64,000 bases of DNA from Raphanus sativus (GCF_000801105.2 NC_079519.1:14367547-14431546), one strand, 5' to 3'; counted from the stretch's first letter, positions 9,486 through 21,620 are shown. Program-made: numbers and translations. Notes: generated from the sequence alone by a model not told the origin.

Positions 9486-11264
9486 GCCGAATTCCACACG
9501 ATCAAGGGAGCTCTAGTCAGTGCACCGGTTGTCCAACCTCCAGACTGGGATCTTCCTTTTGAGATCATGACAGATGCGAGTGATTTGCAGTGGGAGCAGT
9601 CCTTAGATAGCGTAAAGACAAGAAGCTGCACGTGATATACTATGCGAGCAGGAACTTAGATGAAGCTCAGTGTCGATACGCAACCACAGAGAAGGAGCTC
9701 CTTGCCATCGTGTTCGCTTTTGAGATGTTCAGATCCTATTTAGTTGGATCAAAGGTGATCGTGCACACAGACCACGCGGCTCTTAAGTATCTGCTCACGA
9801 AGAAGGATGCTAAACCGCGGCTCTTAAGATGGATTCTCTTGCTCCAAGAATTTGATCTAGAGATAAGAGACAAGAAAGGAGTTGATAATGGAGTGGCAGA
9901 TCATCTCTCCAGGATGAAAGTGTCAGATGAGACAGTTCTTGACGAGGAACAACCGATGGAATACGTCAAAGCGATTGGTCTGTGCAACATGGAACAGTCG
10001 TCACCTGTCATCAAGGACTGTTCTCGCGTAGAAGAAGCATTCGATGCAGTGATCCAGAAGCAGTACCCGAATCTTCCATGGTTTGTTGAGATTGCCAACT
10101 TCCTGGCAGCCGAGAAAGAACTTTTGAGGTTCACTGGGAATGAGAAGAGGAAATTTCTAAGGGAAGCGAGGCATTACTTCTGGGATGAGCCCTATCTGTA
10201 TCCGCAAGGCAAGGATGGGATCTTCAGGAGGTGTGTTCCAGAGGCTGATATTCCAGGGATCCTTCACCACTGTCACGGTTCCTCTTATGCTGGTTACTTT
10301 GCCACCTTCAAAACAGTTTCCAAGATACTTCAAGCCGGTTTCTGGTGGCCCACTATGTTCAGGGATGCTCACGCTTTCATATCACGGTGCAATTCATGCC
10401 AAAGCATGGGGAGTATAAGCAAGAAAAACAAGATGCCTCAGAACTACATCTTGGAAGTTGAAGTGTTCGACTGCTGGGGGGATCGATTTCATGGGACCAT
10501 TCACAGTCTCTCACAAGAACGAGTACATCTTGGTTGCTGTGGATTATGTCTCCAAGTGGGTAGAAGCGATTGCTAGTCCAACCAATGATGTGCGAGTTGT
10601 ATCAAGATGTTCACCTCCATCATCTTTCCAAGATTTGGAGTGCCTAGAGTTGTTATAAGCGATGGTGGAACTCACTTTATCAATAAGTTGTTCCAAGGAT
10701 TGCTGAGCAAGAATGGCGTGAAAAACAAGGTTGCAACCGCCTATCATCCCCAAACAAGTGGTCAAGTGGAAGTTTCCAACAGAGAGATCAAGAGCATCCT
10801 GCAGAAGACTGTCAACACAACCCGGCAAGGACTGGTCCCTTAAGCTTGATGATGCTCTCTGGGCTGTCGAACTACTCAATTTCGACATCAAACCCGCCAA
10901 GGAGAGGCGAACCATTCAGATTCACGAGTTAGAAGAGATCAGGCATCTGGCCTATGAGAGCTCTAAGATCTACAAAGAAAAGACCAAGGCATTCCATGAC
11001 AAACGGATCATCAGCAGAAGCTTTGCTCCGAATGACCAGGTCTTAGTCTTCAATTCCAGGGTTAAGCTGTTCCCTGGAAAGCTTAAGTCCAGATGGTCTG
11101 GACCTTTCACCATCAAGGAGGTTCGCCCCTATGGAGCTGTTGTGTTGCTGGACACAAGAGGTGGAGAGTTTGTTGTCAATGGTCAGCGTCTCAAGCCATA
11201 TCTTGCTGATACAACAATCGCTGAAGGTGTAGAAATACCCTTAAGCGATCCCCCTCAAGCCTAA
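9486..11264 (+). pseudogene. RNase H and integrase remnant of Athila-1
   Basis: RNase [53 protein letters not shown] and GVADHLSRM. Integrase: HHCC zinc finger ([16 protein letters not shown]...CNSCQ), [15 protein letters not shown] and [11 protein letters not shown] for the D, D, E triad, and a C-terminal [15 protein letters not shown] block ending at 11264. Two frame changes (near 10470 and 10610) and another near 10840 split it. In Athila-2 the same region includes [19 protein letters not shown], absent here between LDDALWA and VELLNFD, so a small deletion is present too. Confidence 0.87.
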
Positions 11265-11453
11265 TCGGCTCATTGAAGTCAAGCTAGTGACAGAAAACAA
11301 GCGCTTGGTGGGAGGCAACCCACTTGTGAGTGTAAATATTGTTTTCTTTTTGTTTTTATCATTCTAGAAACTAACTTGCAGGTTGAAAAATCAAGAAAAT
11401 TCGAGACCTTCCGAGGAGAACACTCCAGCGGTTGTTCCGCCGATTGTTCCCAG

Positions 11454-12039
11454 GTAAGTACTCGAACCAAAAAAAAATAAAAAAGAAAAATGGAAGGGGA
11501 AGCGGTTTGGTTGGCCTATTTAAGGCCCACTCACTCCACTCCCCCACTTCATCTCTCTCGCCGCCAACCACCCTTCTTAGAACCCTAAAATCGCGAACTC
11601 ACCTCCCCATCTCTTCCATCGATTTTTGGTTCTAATCTCTTGAGATTCTGTAGAGATTGGTTTGTTTTGAAGGAATCACCACTCCAATCAAGGTAATCGC
11701 TCAAGAATCCCCCCCCCTTTTGCGCATGCAAATCGCGAATTGGGAGTGATTTCTTGGATCCTCTTTTCCCTATATACCTTGCGATTTGGTCCTAGATTGT
11801 AGCTCTTGATTTTATACTTGCTACTAGGATTGAATTGATGATTGATTTTGAATGGGATAGGAACCAATTTGTTGATTGTGATTCTTGGTGCTTGCGATTT
11901 GTGTTGTCAAGATTGGAGGCTTGTGTAGGTTGTTTAGAAATCAAAGGACTTGAGTAAAACTGAAAGATTGGATTGTTCCATCGTTTCTAGAACAACCATT
12001 GAACTGTGCTGATATTGGGAACTTGATTCTGTTTTGCAG
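11454..12039 (+). other. Candidate intron upstream of the Athila-1 env-position ORF
   Basis: A textbook donor CCAG|GTAAGTA sits at 11453/11454. A T-rich acceptor TTCTGTTTTGCAG lies immediately before the ATG at 12040. The 586-nt interval has no coding potential. Athila-2 has the same arrangement (17887-17219). Spliced env-class transcripts have been described for plant retrovirus-like elements; splicing here is inferred. Confidence 0.5.
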
Positions 12040-13358
12040 ATGCCTCCACGCACGAGACACCCAAAAGCGATCAAGAGCACACCTCCTCCATGCGCAAGAG
12101 CTCCACCTGGTTACCCATGGCCAAACAAGGATGAGGGTGAAGCGATCAACGTCAATGACCCAATGATTCCTGACTACAATGTTGAGGGATGGGACAAGGA
12201 ATCAGCGGCAAGGTACAACCGGCTTCTCGCAGCAGAGATCTTGCGAACACAGTTCGCGTACCAGGAGACCCTAGCTGATCTAGGCCTTGACACTGAAGTG
12301 TTTGACACGCTGCAAGCTATGGGTCTTGCTCCTCTCTGTTTCCAAGCCCAGGTCCTCTACCCGGATTTGGTCAGGCAAGTGCTCGCGACATGCCAGATCA
12401 CTTACTAGAACCCCTCCGCGCCTACTTACGAGAACTGCTCCTTCTCTTTCATGGCTGACGGCAAGTTCTGCTCCATCTCTCGCAACGATCTGAACGAGCT
12501 ACTCGAGATTGCAGACACGCCTAAAGGGGTTTCCGTGGAGAAAAATTTCAAGTCGGCAGACACCTTTTGGGATTTCATTGCAGCCGGCAAGTTCACCTCT
12601 CGCAAAGTATACCAGTCGCAGATCCGGAACCCCACTATCCGGATCATCGCCAAGATCGTGTCAAACATCCTGTTCGCGAAGGAGTCCACCTCCAAGATCA
12701 CGAATGGAGAGCTCCAGGGTTCTCTACACAGGGCTTGAGGACGAGATGCGCAGAGAAAACATAGTACCGATCCAGGAAGTCAAGACCAACCCAGGGTTCC
12801 ATCTCCATGTCCGCTGAGCGCAAAGACACCCTGATTTGTACCGAGGACAAGAAGGATCGTTGTGGCAGTCAGCTCACTCCCTTGTTCCAGCGTTTCAACA
12901 TCAACCTCAGCTCCTACACGGTTGTCTCTGAGATGGAGTACATTGATACTCCTTACCTGATCGCATGCCACATCTTGTGCGACGAGAACACTTATAAGTT
13001 CCAAGACAAAGAAGGGAACCCTCTGTACTGCAAGCTCCCTATGCATGGGTTCACAGACTTCTTATGTTTAGAGAACATTGTGTTCCTGCTCGATGCAGAG
13101 CACCTCTGCAAGGATCCACGTGCGCCAGTTCAGAATGATGATGATGATATGGATCCATGTGCGCCAGTTCAGAATGATGATGATGATGTGGAGCATGTGA
13201 CTCCACCGGCTGATGGTGAGTACGACCTGGAGGACTTCACCGATGTGACTGATGATCACGCCTACAGACGCTGGATGGTTGATTCCCAGAAGAAGAACAA
13301 TAGCCTCATGAAGAGGATACTCAGGGCGATCACAGGCGGCTGCATTGGAGGCCAATAG
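12040..13358 (+). pseudogene. Athila ORF in the env position (ATHILA ORF-1 family), broken
   Basis: It starts at ATG 12040 after a splice-acceptor-like CAG. Recognisable blocks are ENCSFSFMADGKFCSISRND and FWDFIAAGKFTSRKVY, matching the Athila-specific ORF family (Pfam ATHILA). A TAG at 12406-12408 follows QITY, probably from CAG. Frame changes occur near 12720 and 12805, and the frame then runs to 13358. A 39-bp tandem duplication at 13112-13189 encodes two copies of an APVQNDDDD unit. I see no signal peptide or membrane segment, so 'envelope' describes position only. Confidence 0.8.
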
Positions 13359-14152
13359 AAGCGCACACCGCAGAGCACGAGGCGCCCAGGCAAGGAACAA
13401 GCTGGAACATCCACTGGAGGAGAGAGACTTCCGAGGAACAGGAGGAAAGGTGGTCACTCCGGTAGCGGCAATTCAGACTGTGTCCGAAAGGACTATTTCT
13501 ATCCATTTGTCTTATCCATCTGAACTATTTATTTTTCATGTTATTTGCTTCTGTTTGGTGTGTTTCAGCTTCCTCTGATTTATTTTCACAACCAGGGATG
13601 GTGTGAACTAAGTCTGGGGGAGCGATTGTACTATATTCGCTTGTGTGCTTTTTTGAGTCAGTCCTTGTGTCATTTTACTGTTTTTATCGAGTCAGTTTTT
13701 AGGATCGAGTTAGTCAAAACTATTGTGGGAATCAGGACCTTATTTTGTGATGCTCTTTTAACCACCTCGTGCTTTAACCTTCTTATTCAGTGACCTTAGC
13801 AGTGATGAAAGACCCACACATGGACCTGGGACACCCTGACTTATCTCATTTGACACTCCAGAAGTTCTATACCGATCAGGTTACACTGGGCAGACTTAAC
13901 TCTACTTTATCTGAACCTAATCTGGACTTTAATTCTTCTTGTCATGGGCACTAGATTGTTGGGGTCGAAATCGGACAAGGCAAAGTTGGCATCCAAATTT
14001 CCGTTAAAAATTATTTACTTAAGAATTTCTACGTTTCCGGGAAATGAAAACTTATACGAAAAACTTATACAAAAAAACTTGCGGAAAAATCTTGTTTTAA
14101 GACAACGATTCTCTAAAACAACGATTTCTTAATCAACGATTTCTTAAAACAA

Positions 14153-14182
14153 CGATTTCTTAATCAACGACTTAAGAAATCG
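14153..14182. repeat. Perfect 11-bp inverted repeat
   Basis: CGATTTCTTAA (14153-14163) and TTAAGAAATCG (14172-14182) are exact complements around an 8-nt loop. It ends a run of direct repeats of the same ACGATTTCTTAA word. Confidence 0.7.
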
Positions 14183-14301
14183 ACGATTTCTCCTCGCTGT
14201 GCCGAGGCCGCTCCAGTTGATGATTCACAGCGACCAGGATGGGCCGCTGGGACGGGTCGCTCCGGAGAAGACGAGCGAGCAGCACGGGCCGCTGAGGTGA
14301 A

Positions 14302-14430
14302 GCCGCTCCAGGCTGGTGAAGTCGCAGCGGGTGGTGGGAGTTGCTGGGTTGAGGCCGCTCCAGGTGATGAGGTCGCAGCGAGTGACGGGACCCGCTGGGG
14401 TGAGGCCGCTGTGGCTTTGGTCGTCTCTAA
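14302..14430. repeat. 51-52-bp degenerate GC-rich tandem repeat
   Basis: GCCGCTCCAGG words start at 14302 and 14353, and GCCGCTGTGG at 14405. Each is followed by GTCGCAGCG-type and CGCTGGG-type words. Similar CCGCTG/GGTCGC words fill 17895-18060 in Athila-2, so this is probably an Athila non-coding repeat. Confidence 0.5.
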
Positions 14431-14440
14431 GTCAGCCCTT

Positions 14441-15233
14441 TTGCCTCTTTTGAGTCCCCAATGCATCCCAAATGCTCCATATGGTACTCCAACACCTGAT
14501 AAAGACTTATGTATGCAAAATGCAACCTAAACATGCCTAAATCCTATTCTAGATGATCAAAATGCATGCGAATATGAAGATAAAACAATGGAAATATGCA
14601 AGACATCACAACACTCACTCCCCACCTATAGCTAGACAATAGTGTACCCAATCTAGCAAGAATGAAGACTGAGCATTGTCGTTCCCAATACTCTCAAGAT
14701 TATGCACATGTAAGACTTTCCGAAAAAGGCCTCACTCAACAATCAATGAAGGCTTAAAAGGAGGAGAGGGTTTAAGGGAGTGGACTGCCACTAGAGATTG
14801 TCAAAAAGATCGGCATAAAAGGCGTGACAACTCTAGTGTGTATATCCATGACTTAGCACACAAGGGACCATGAGCAAGAAATTAAGTTCATTCAGTTCAT
14901 TCAAGGTTGTAGTTGGCTTAAGAGATTGAGTTTTAGGGAGAGTTTTCAAGGCACGAAGCTTACAAGGTTTTCAAGAGAAGCGCAAGAACTAAACGAGGCT
15001 AGATAGTGCTCTCTACAAGGCATTTTAAATCATTGCTCCCAATGCAAATGAATGCAACCTATATGCTCTAGACTCTCCTAAAAGTGCAAATGATGCAAAC
15101 TAAATTATTTTTTTTCTCTTTTTTTTTTTTTTTTAGTTTTTCAAATTTTTTTTGGCTTTTCTATGCAAATAGGCATGTGAAATGCAAAACTCAATGCAAG
15201 ACCATCAAAGCAAACATGGTTAAATACTTGGTA
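14441..15233. other. Non-coding interval between converging Athila elements
   Basis: It is A/T-rich with many ATGCAA/TGCAT words and a T-run at 15119-15135. No gene, LTR boundary or known repeat could be defined. It is probably the 3' non-coding region of Athila-2. Confidence 0.4.
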
Positions 15234-15351
15234 CCTCCCCCAAACTTAAGTCACACAGTCTCTGTGTTATTAAGCTGAGAGAGATACCGAAAATAAATCC
15301 TAAAAAACAAAGAAAAGCTAGTATATACAAGAGAAGGTTACGGAGTACATC

Positions 15352-17213
15352 CTATGGGTAGCGAGTAGAGGCAGATGCCTCGTACTCATCGGTGTCAGGT
15401 GGGAACGTGGTGCAGTAGCCGCCTGGCATGGTGCTGTGCTCCTCGAATCGTGGCTGGCTAGAGATCTCTTCGATCTCGATCTCCTCCTCAGAATCAGCAA
15501 GGGAGGGCGATTTGTTGCCCGAGGAGGAGGGGAGGATGGGTGGGTTTCTCCAGTGACGCTGTTGCTGCCTTTCAGTGAGAGGGAAGCTAAGGGCTGAGGG
15601 GTTTGGTGGAGGCTGGGGTACTGGGTCGTCTGGGAACTCAAAGTCCGCTCTGCTACATCCCGCTATACCTCCCCTAGTCAAGACATCAGCTATCTTTCTC
15701 AAGATCTTGGATGTTGACTTCGCTTTCCGCTTCGCAGTCTTGCTCATTTCCTTGACCTTTTTCTTGAGCTTTTCAATCGTCCTATCCTGAGCCTTGTTCC
15801 ATCTCTGGAGCCTACTGATATGATCATGGGCGTCGCGAAGGGCACCAGGGGGAAGGGTTCCGGAATATGGTGTGAATGTGTAGCGACGCTGCCCATAGAC
15901 GGGCTCAACATCCTCATCTTCCACTGTATCAGCTTCTGGCATAGCTCTTCCAATATGCTCTTCTGCTTCCGTGCAAGGGCCGATGGGGTCAAGGGACCCA
16001 TGCTCACCAAAGAAAGCACCCGTAGGAATGATGAAGCTGACACCGCAGGGCCCAGTTAGGCTTGTCAGCTCTCTGTTTGGGAGGACCACCTCGGCCTTTT
16101 TGCCCTCGATCTTGTAGTGGTAGACGTAGTCACCCTTGTATCTCCCACTAAAGTAAGTGGCTTGCCTCAAGTAAGGAGCATCCAAGAAAATCGGTGCTGT
16201 CGCATCATTTCCCAACGAGATACCCTTGAACTCAAGCAATGGTGTGATCAATCCTCCAATCCCAATCTTTGGTGAGGAGTCACCGGTGGTCCAAGCCCAA
16301 TCTCTGTAGTGCCGAAGACGTCCCACAAAGAACCTGACCATCCAACCTTTGAGTAGAGCTCCATGGAGAAAGGGAGCTGCGTGTGTGTGGCGTAGGGCTT
16401 AATGGCTGGGAAGAAGAGGTACATGTCTTCATCAGTGATGGTGCCAATTTCCTTTCGTGGATAGAATATGTGGACCAGTAGCCTGTGTAGATAACGCACT
16501 GAGGGATGCCTGATATGAGAGTTCTTGTCTTTTCCAGTAGCGCGTTCTTTACCACTGATCAGCTTCCAAAGCTTCTGGGGGAGGTCGTCGGTCTTTTCCG
16601 GAAAAGAGTACTGCAAATCTGGAAAACCCATCACTTGCTCGATTTCCTTGAAGCTCATGGTGTAGCTTCTCCCATGCACTGTGAAGGCGATCTTTCCCCA
16701 TCCTTACCTTGCGTGCTTAGTTTTGTGAACAGTGACGAAGAGGGAAGAGAGGAACTGGCATGAGACATCTTTGTAGAGAGGATATTCCATGGTGTGAAGC
16801 TTGGGCATCTTCAAATGAACCAGCATTACCTCGATATCAGCTTCAAGACCCAGCTGTCGCAGCAACTGAACATCCGCAAACCTCGTTGGCATCCAAGTTA
16901 TCTCATCCTTCAGAACGTGATAGAGTTGCTCAACAGTTGGCTTCTTTTCTCTGTCCCTTTCCACCACAGCTCCTTTTCCCTTAGACGTTTTGGCTTTCTT
17001 TGGTGGAGCAGGCTCGTCTGCACTTTCAGAGTCGCTCTCTTCAATCTCAGGAACTGCTACACTCTTTCCCGCTCTCTTCTCCTCTGCCAACTTTTTCCTT
17101 TCAGCTGCCGCTGCTTGCCTCTGTGTCAACTGTGTTCCAGAGCCAGATGTGGGTGCTTTCCCTCGAGCGGCTTGCTCCTTAATCTCTTTTGCCGTCTTGG
17201 TTGTCTTAGTCAT
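15352..17213 (-). pseudogene. Athila-2 ORF in the env position (ATHILA ORF-1 family), broken
   Basis: The start is ATG 17213, 5 nt after an acceptor-like TTCAG; the longer open frame to 17279 would be intronic. The N-terminus is Lys/Ala/Glu-rich with a basic PPKKAKTSKGK stretch (possible nuclear signal). The Athila domain follows (IEQVMGFPDLQYSFPEK...HPSVRYLHRLLVHIFYPRKE), then a coiled-coil-like segment (SRLQRWNKAQDRTIEKLKKKVKEM) and an acidic tail ending at 15352. A TAA at 16704-16706 and a 1-bp frameshift near 16310 break it. No membrane segment is visible. Confidence 0.8.
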
Positions 17214-17218
17214 TGTAC

Positions 17219-17887
17219 CTGAACACAAGACAAACTTGGAGAGGAGTAAGTTGAATGAAGCAAAAATCACACTTTTCAAAATCTCATGAGATGAAAGTTA
17301 AGATGAACAAAGTGATTCTAGAGTCAAAAGAGTTTCAGCTCAAGCTTCTAAACAACTTATCAAGCAAACCCAACCACAAACACACTCAATTAGGACCCAA
17401 TTCGAAAATCCCCAAATCCATGAACCCTAATTTGCAAAAGTTCAATTTCAACTCAATTTCACCATGAAATCAACAACCCAACTTAATATATAAGCTTTCC
17501 CTAGTCTATTTCACCACAATCAAGCAAGAAAAAGCTCAAAATTTGATTTTGAAAATTTAGGGTTCATGGACTTACGAGATTGGTTTCAAGAACACAATAC
17601 CTTGCTTTGGATGGATGGAAAAGGTGAATAGGTATGGGGAAATAGACTACAGGGCCGAAAGCTTGGATTTGAGTGAAAGAATGAAGTGATTTGGTGAAGA
17701 TTTGAGTGAGATATGGGGTTTGGAGTGGTGAGAGCTTGAGAGAGTTTGTGAGTTGGGGGAGGGATGAGAGTGAGGAAGAAGATGTCGATGGGAAGAGTTG
17801 GGTAGGTCTAGGGTCGGGTTGGTCCGGTTAGGGTGGGTAGGATCGGTCCAATTAGAGTGAACCGGGTTTGGAGATTAGAACACTTAC
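17219..17887 (-). other. Candidate intron upstream of the Athila-2 env-position ORF
   Basis: Donor AAG|GTAAGT at 17888/17887 and acceptor CTTGTGTTCAG ending at 17219, 5 nt before the ATG. The 669 nt between them are non-coding. Its position matches the 586-nt candidate in Athila-1, although the two elements are clearly diverged. Confidence 0.5.
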
Positions 17888-17894
17888 CTTAACC

Positions 17895-18060
17895 GGAGTG
17901 CAGAGCGACTGGGTAGACCCGCTGAGGAGGGCCGCGCCGGGTGCGACATAAAAAACGAGCGAGCTACTCGAGCCGCTGTGGTCCGGTCGCTGCGTATGGG
18001 AGTGGCCTGTGCTACCCGCTGTTCCTCGGTCGCTTTGGTCGCTCTGCACCTGCAACACTG
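17895..18060. repeat. Degenerate GC-rich repeat region of Athila-2
   Basis: Words such as GAGCGACT, CCGCTG and GGTCGCT recur irregularly in an otherwise A/T-rich element, recalling 14302-14430. It lies just upstream of the splice donor, in the short exon between pol and the intron. Confidence 0.4.
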
Positions 18061-18207
18061 TTAACGACACTTTTTTTTTTAAAGATGAAAACAAGATAAA
18101 AATATTGAAAACAATAATAGAAATGCAATATGTGCAAAGATAGACATGGGACTTCCTCCCAAGTGAGCTTGTTTTAAGTCTCTAGCTTGACTTTACCTCC
18201 TTCAGGG

Positions 18208-21200
18208 TTAGGCCGGGGTGGGATCAGAAAGTGGAGTTGAGACTCCATCTTCCTTTGGTGATGAGGCCATGTAGAGCTTAACTCTTTGCCCGTTGACTGT
18301 GAAGTCTCTTCCATCAGTACTCCACAAAACAATAGCCCCATAAGGTCTGATCTCCTTGACCTTGAATGGACCGGACCACCTTGACTTGAGCTTTCCAGGA
18401 AATAACTTTAGCCTAGAGTTATAAAGAAGAACTTGGTCTCCTTCCTTGAACTCTCTTTTCAGGATGCTCTTGTCATGGAAAGCCTTGGTCTTTTCCTTGT
18501 AAATCCTTGAATTCTCAAAAGCATCCATCCTTATCTCATCAAGTTCATGGAGCTGAAAAAGTCTCTTCTCCTTGGCACTCTTGATATCAAAGTTCAGCAA
18601 CTTCACTGCCCATAGTGCCTTGTACTCAAGCTCCACTGGCAGATGACAAGACTTCCCATACACAAGGTTGAAAGGTGTGGTTCCTAAGGGTGTCTTGTAA
18701 GCTGTCCTATAAGCCAAAAGTGCATCATCAAGTTTAGTAGACCAATCCTTCCTTGTAATCCCCACAATCTTCTCCAAAATGGACTTGATCTCTCTGTTAG
18801 AAACCTCAACCTGACCACTTGTCTGAGGATGGTAGGAGTTGCTACCTTGTGCTTCACACCCTTCTTCTTGAGAAGTCCTTCAATCAGTTTGTTGATGAAG
18901 TGAGAGCCTCCATCACTGATCACAACCCTTGGGACTCCAAACCTTGGAAAGATGACACTCTTGATCATCTTGGTTACCACCTTAGCATCATTGGTGGGAC
19001 TTGCTATGGCTTCCACCCATTTTGAAACATAATCAACAGCCACAAGGATGTATTTGTTGCCATGAGATGATGGGAATGGTCCCATGAAGTCAATACCCCA
19101 CACGTCAAAAACCTCAACTTCAAGGATAGGATTCTGAGGCATCTCATTCCTCTTGGTAATGTTTCCTCTTCTTTGGCATGAATCACACCTCAAAACAAAA
19201 TCTTGTGTATCCTTGAACATGTGTGGCCACCAGAATCCTGCTTGTAGCACTTTTGCAACAGTCTTGAAGGTAGCAAAGTGACCTCCATAAGATGATCCAT
19301 GACAGTGTGTAAGGATCCCTTCAACTTCTTCATTGGCAACCACTGTTCTGTAGAGCTGATCCTTGCAGAGAATGTAGAGGTAAGGCTCGTCCCAATAGTA
19401 TCTCTTCACATCCTTGAAGAACTTCTTCTTGGCATAGCCCACAAGATTCAAAGGTTCTTTTCCTGTGGCTAAGTAGTTTACCAAATCAGCATACCAAGGT
19501 TCCTTCTCTTCAGTAGCTTTAACCTCTTCAAGCTTTCTACCAGTCTCACAAGCTGCCATCACTGCTCCAATAGCCATGATCTGCTCTTCTGGAAGTCCCT
19601 CATCAATAGGAACGCCACATTCTATTTTCAGTCTAGACAAGTGATCAGCTACACCATTTTCAACTCCAGGCTTATCTCTAATCTCCAAATCAAACTCTTG
19701 GAGCAAAAGGATCCATCTCAAAAGCCTCGGTTTTGCATCTTTCTTGGCTAAAAGGTGTCTCAAAGCTGCATGATCTGTGTAGACAATGACTTTAGACCCC
19801 ACCAAATAGCTCCTGAACTTCTCAAATGCAAATACAATGGCTAGCATCTCCTTCTCAGTTGTGGCATACTTCATCTGAGCATTATTCAAGGTTTGGCTCG
19901 CATAGTAGATCACATGAGTCTTGCCATCTTTCTTCTGGCCCAAGACAGCTCCCACAGCATAGTCACTAGCATCACACATGATCTCAAAGGGTAGACTCCA
20001 ATCTGGTGGCTGGACAATGGGAGCATTTACAAGCTCATTCTTCAACTTCTTGAAAGCTTCTAGACATTCCTTACCAAAGAGAAAGATCTCCTCCTTACAT
20101 AGCAGTCTAGTGAGTGGCCTGGCGATCTTGGAGAAGTCCTGAATGAACCTTCTGTAGAAACCAGCATGCCCCAAGAAGCTCCTAATGTCTCTCACTGTCT
20201 TCGGGCGAGCCAAACTGACCATCACATCAATTTTTGCTTTGTCTACCTCAATCCCCTTCTCTGATATCTTGTGTCCAAGAACTATCCCTTCCGTAACCAT
20301 GAAGTGACACTTCTCCCAGTTGAGCACAAGGTTGGTGTCTTCACATCTCTGTAGAACCCTGCACAAATTAGACAAACAAGAAGAAAACGAAGATCCGTAG
20401 ACAAAGAAGTCATCCATAAACACCTCCACAACATCTTCAATAAGATCAGAGAAAATCGACATCATGCACCTTTAAAAGGTGGCTGGAGCATTGCACAGCC
20501 CAAATGGCATCCTTCGATAAGCAAAGGTACCATAGGGGCATGTGAATGTTATTTTCTCTTAATCATTGGGATGTATGGGTATTTGGAAGAACCCTGAATA
20601 CCCGTCAAGAAGACAATAGAATGGATGATTTGCAAGTCTCTCAAGCATCTGATCAATAAATGGCAATGGAAAATGATCCTTTCTAGATGCAGAGTTCAGT
20701 TTTCGGTAATCAATGCACATTCTATGTCCTGTGATGGTTCTTGTGGGTATTAGTTCATCCTTATCATTTTTCACCACAGTGATCCCACCCTTCTTTGGTA
20801 CCACATGCACAGGAGATACCCATTAAGAATCTGAAATAGGGTAAATCACACCAGCATCTAAGAGTTTAAGAATCTCCTTCTTTACAACATCCTTCAGGTT
20901 AGGATTTAACCTTCTTTGATGCTCGATAGAAGTCATTGATTCATCCTCAAGATGTATCCTATGCATGCACAAAGTGGGTGAGATCCCTTTGATATCATCA
21001 AGCGAGTAACCTATTGCTTTTCTAAACCTTTTAAGTGTTTTCAAAAGTTCAGCAATCTCAGGTTCAGTAAGTTCACTACTCACAATGACAGGATAGGTAT
21101 CATTAGGGCCAAGGAACGCATACCTTACACCATGGGGGAGTGGTTTAAGCTCCACTTTAGGTGCCTTAAGCTCGCTCCAGTCATCTTGCTGGGTATTCTC

Positions 21201-21620
21201 TTGTTGAGTCACTGAAGCTACTTGATGGACCACCTGTGGCAGCTCTTCGTACTGATCCTTACTCTCAAACCCCTTGTGTGAATCCAGCATCATCCCATAG
21301 GCAGTACTCTCCAGGTTCTCAATCACTTCAGCCTCCTTCTCCACTGTCAAAGCCAGCTGTAGAGGATCTTCTAGAGACAGCTCTTCAAGGAGTTCATCAG
21401 CCAGAGCATCCATCTCTTCAATGTAGAAGATTTGTCCTTGCACAGTTGGTTTCTTCATAACCTCCTTGATGTCAAAGTGGAGAATGTGCCTCTTACCCAA
21501 GTGGAGATCAATCTTGCCTTCTTTCACATTCACAATAGCTCCAGCTGTAGCTAAGAAAGGTCTCCCAAGGATTAAGGGATCTTGAGCTTCTTCACCCATC
21601 TCAAGTACCACAAAATCTGT
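18208..21620 (-). pseudogene. Athila-2 pol: reverse transcriptase, RNase H, integrase
   Basis: One frame runs from about 21611 to 18700. RT has GHRMCIDYRKLNSASRKDHFPLPFIDQ, DGYSGFFQIPIHP and [11 protein letters not shown] (FMDD catalytic box). RNase H has [17 protein letters not shown] and [11 protein letters not shown]. Integrase has [16 protein letters not shown] with [21 protein letters not shown] and a Glu in the next block. Stops at 20823, 20559 and 20473 (all TAA) sit where Athila RT normally has Gln, consistent with CAA-to-TAA. A 1-bp frameshift near 18830 puts the C-terminal part (18208-18777) in another frame. The upstream part (20823-21611) is the protease-RT linker. Confidence 0.92.

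Larger units (their letters stand above)
9030..13958 (+). mobile_element. Athila-1: 5'-truncated Athila element, plus strand
   Basis: The order is part of RT, RNase H, integrase, a spacer with splice signals, and an Athila ORF in the env position. The left end is the insertion point of Tat-A inside RT. A purine-rich tract AAGTCTGGGGGAG (13610-13622) follows the env-position ORF, but no clear LTR can be delimited, so the right edge (13958, where a TGTTGGGGTCG sequence begins) is approximate. 13628-13958 shows no gene. Confidence 0.75.
13959..14440 (+). repeat. LTR-like or spacer fragment with short tandem repeats
   Basis: It begins TGTTGGGGTCGAAATCGG, which looks like an LTR start, but no partner was found in the window. 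Inside are AACGATTTCTTAAT-type repeats (14103-14182), a perfect inverted repeat (14153-14182) and 51-52-bp GC-rich repeats (from 14302). Open frames across it are by-products of the repeats. Confidence 0.45.

Noticed and set aside
9255..9631. Short open frames between the RT and RNase H of Athila-1
   Set aside because: Pieces of one decayed pol with deletions, not separate genes.
14164..14466. 100-codon Ala/Ser/Pro-rich open frame
   Set aside because: Runs through GC-rich tandem repeats; composition is a by-product.
16794..17222. 142-codon hydrophobic open frame with several membrane-like stretches
   Set aside because: It is the antisense shadow of the Athila-2 env-position ORF.
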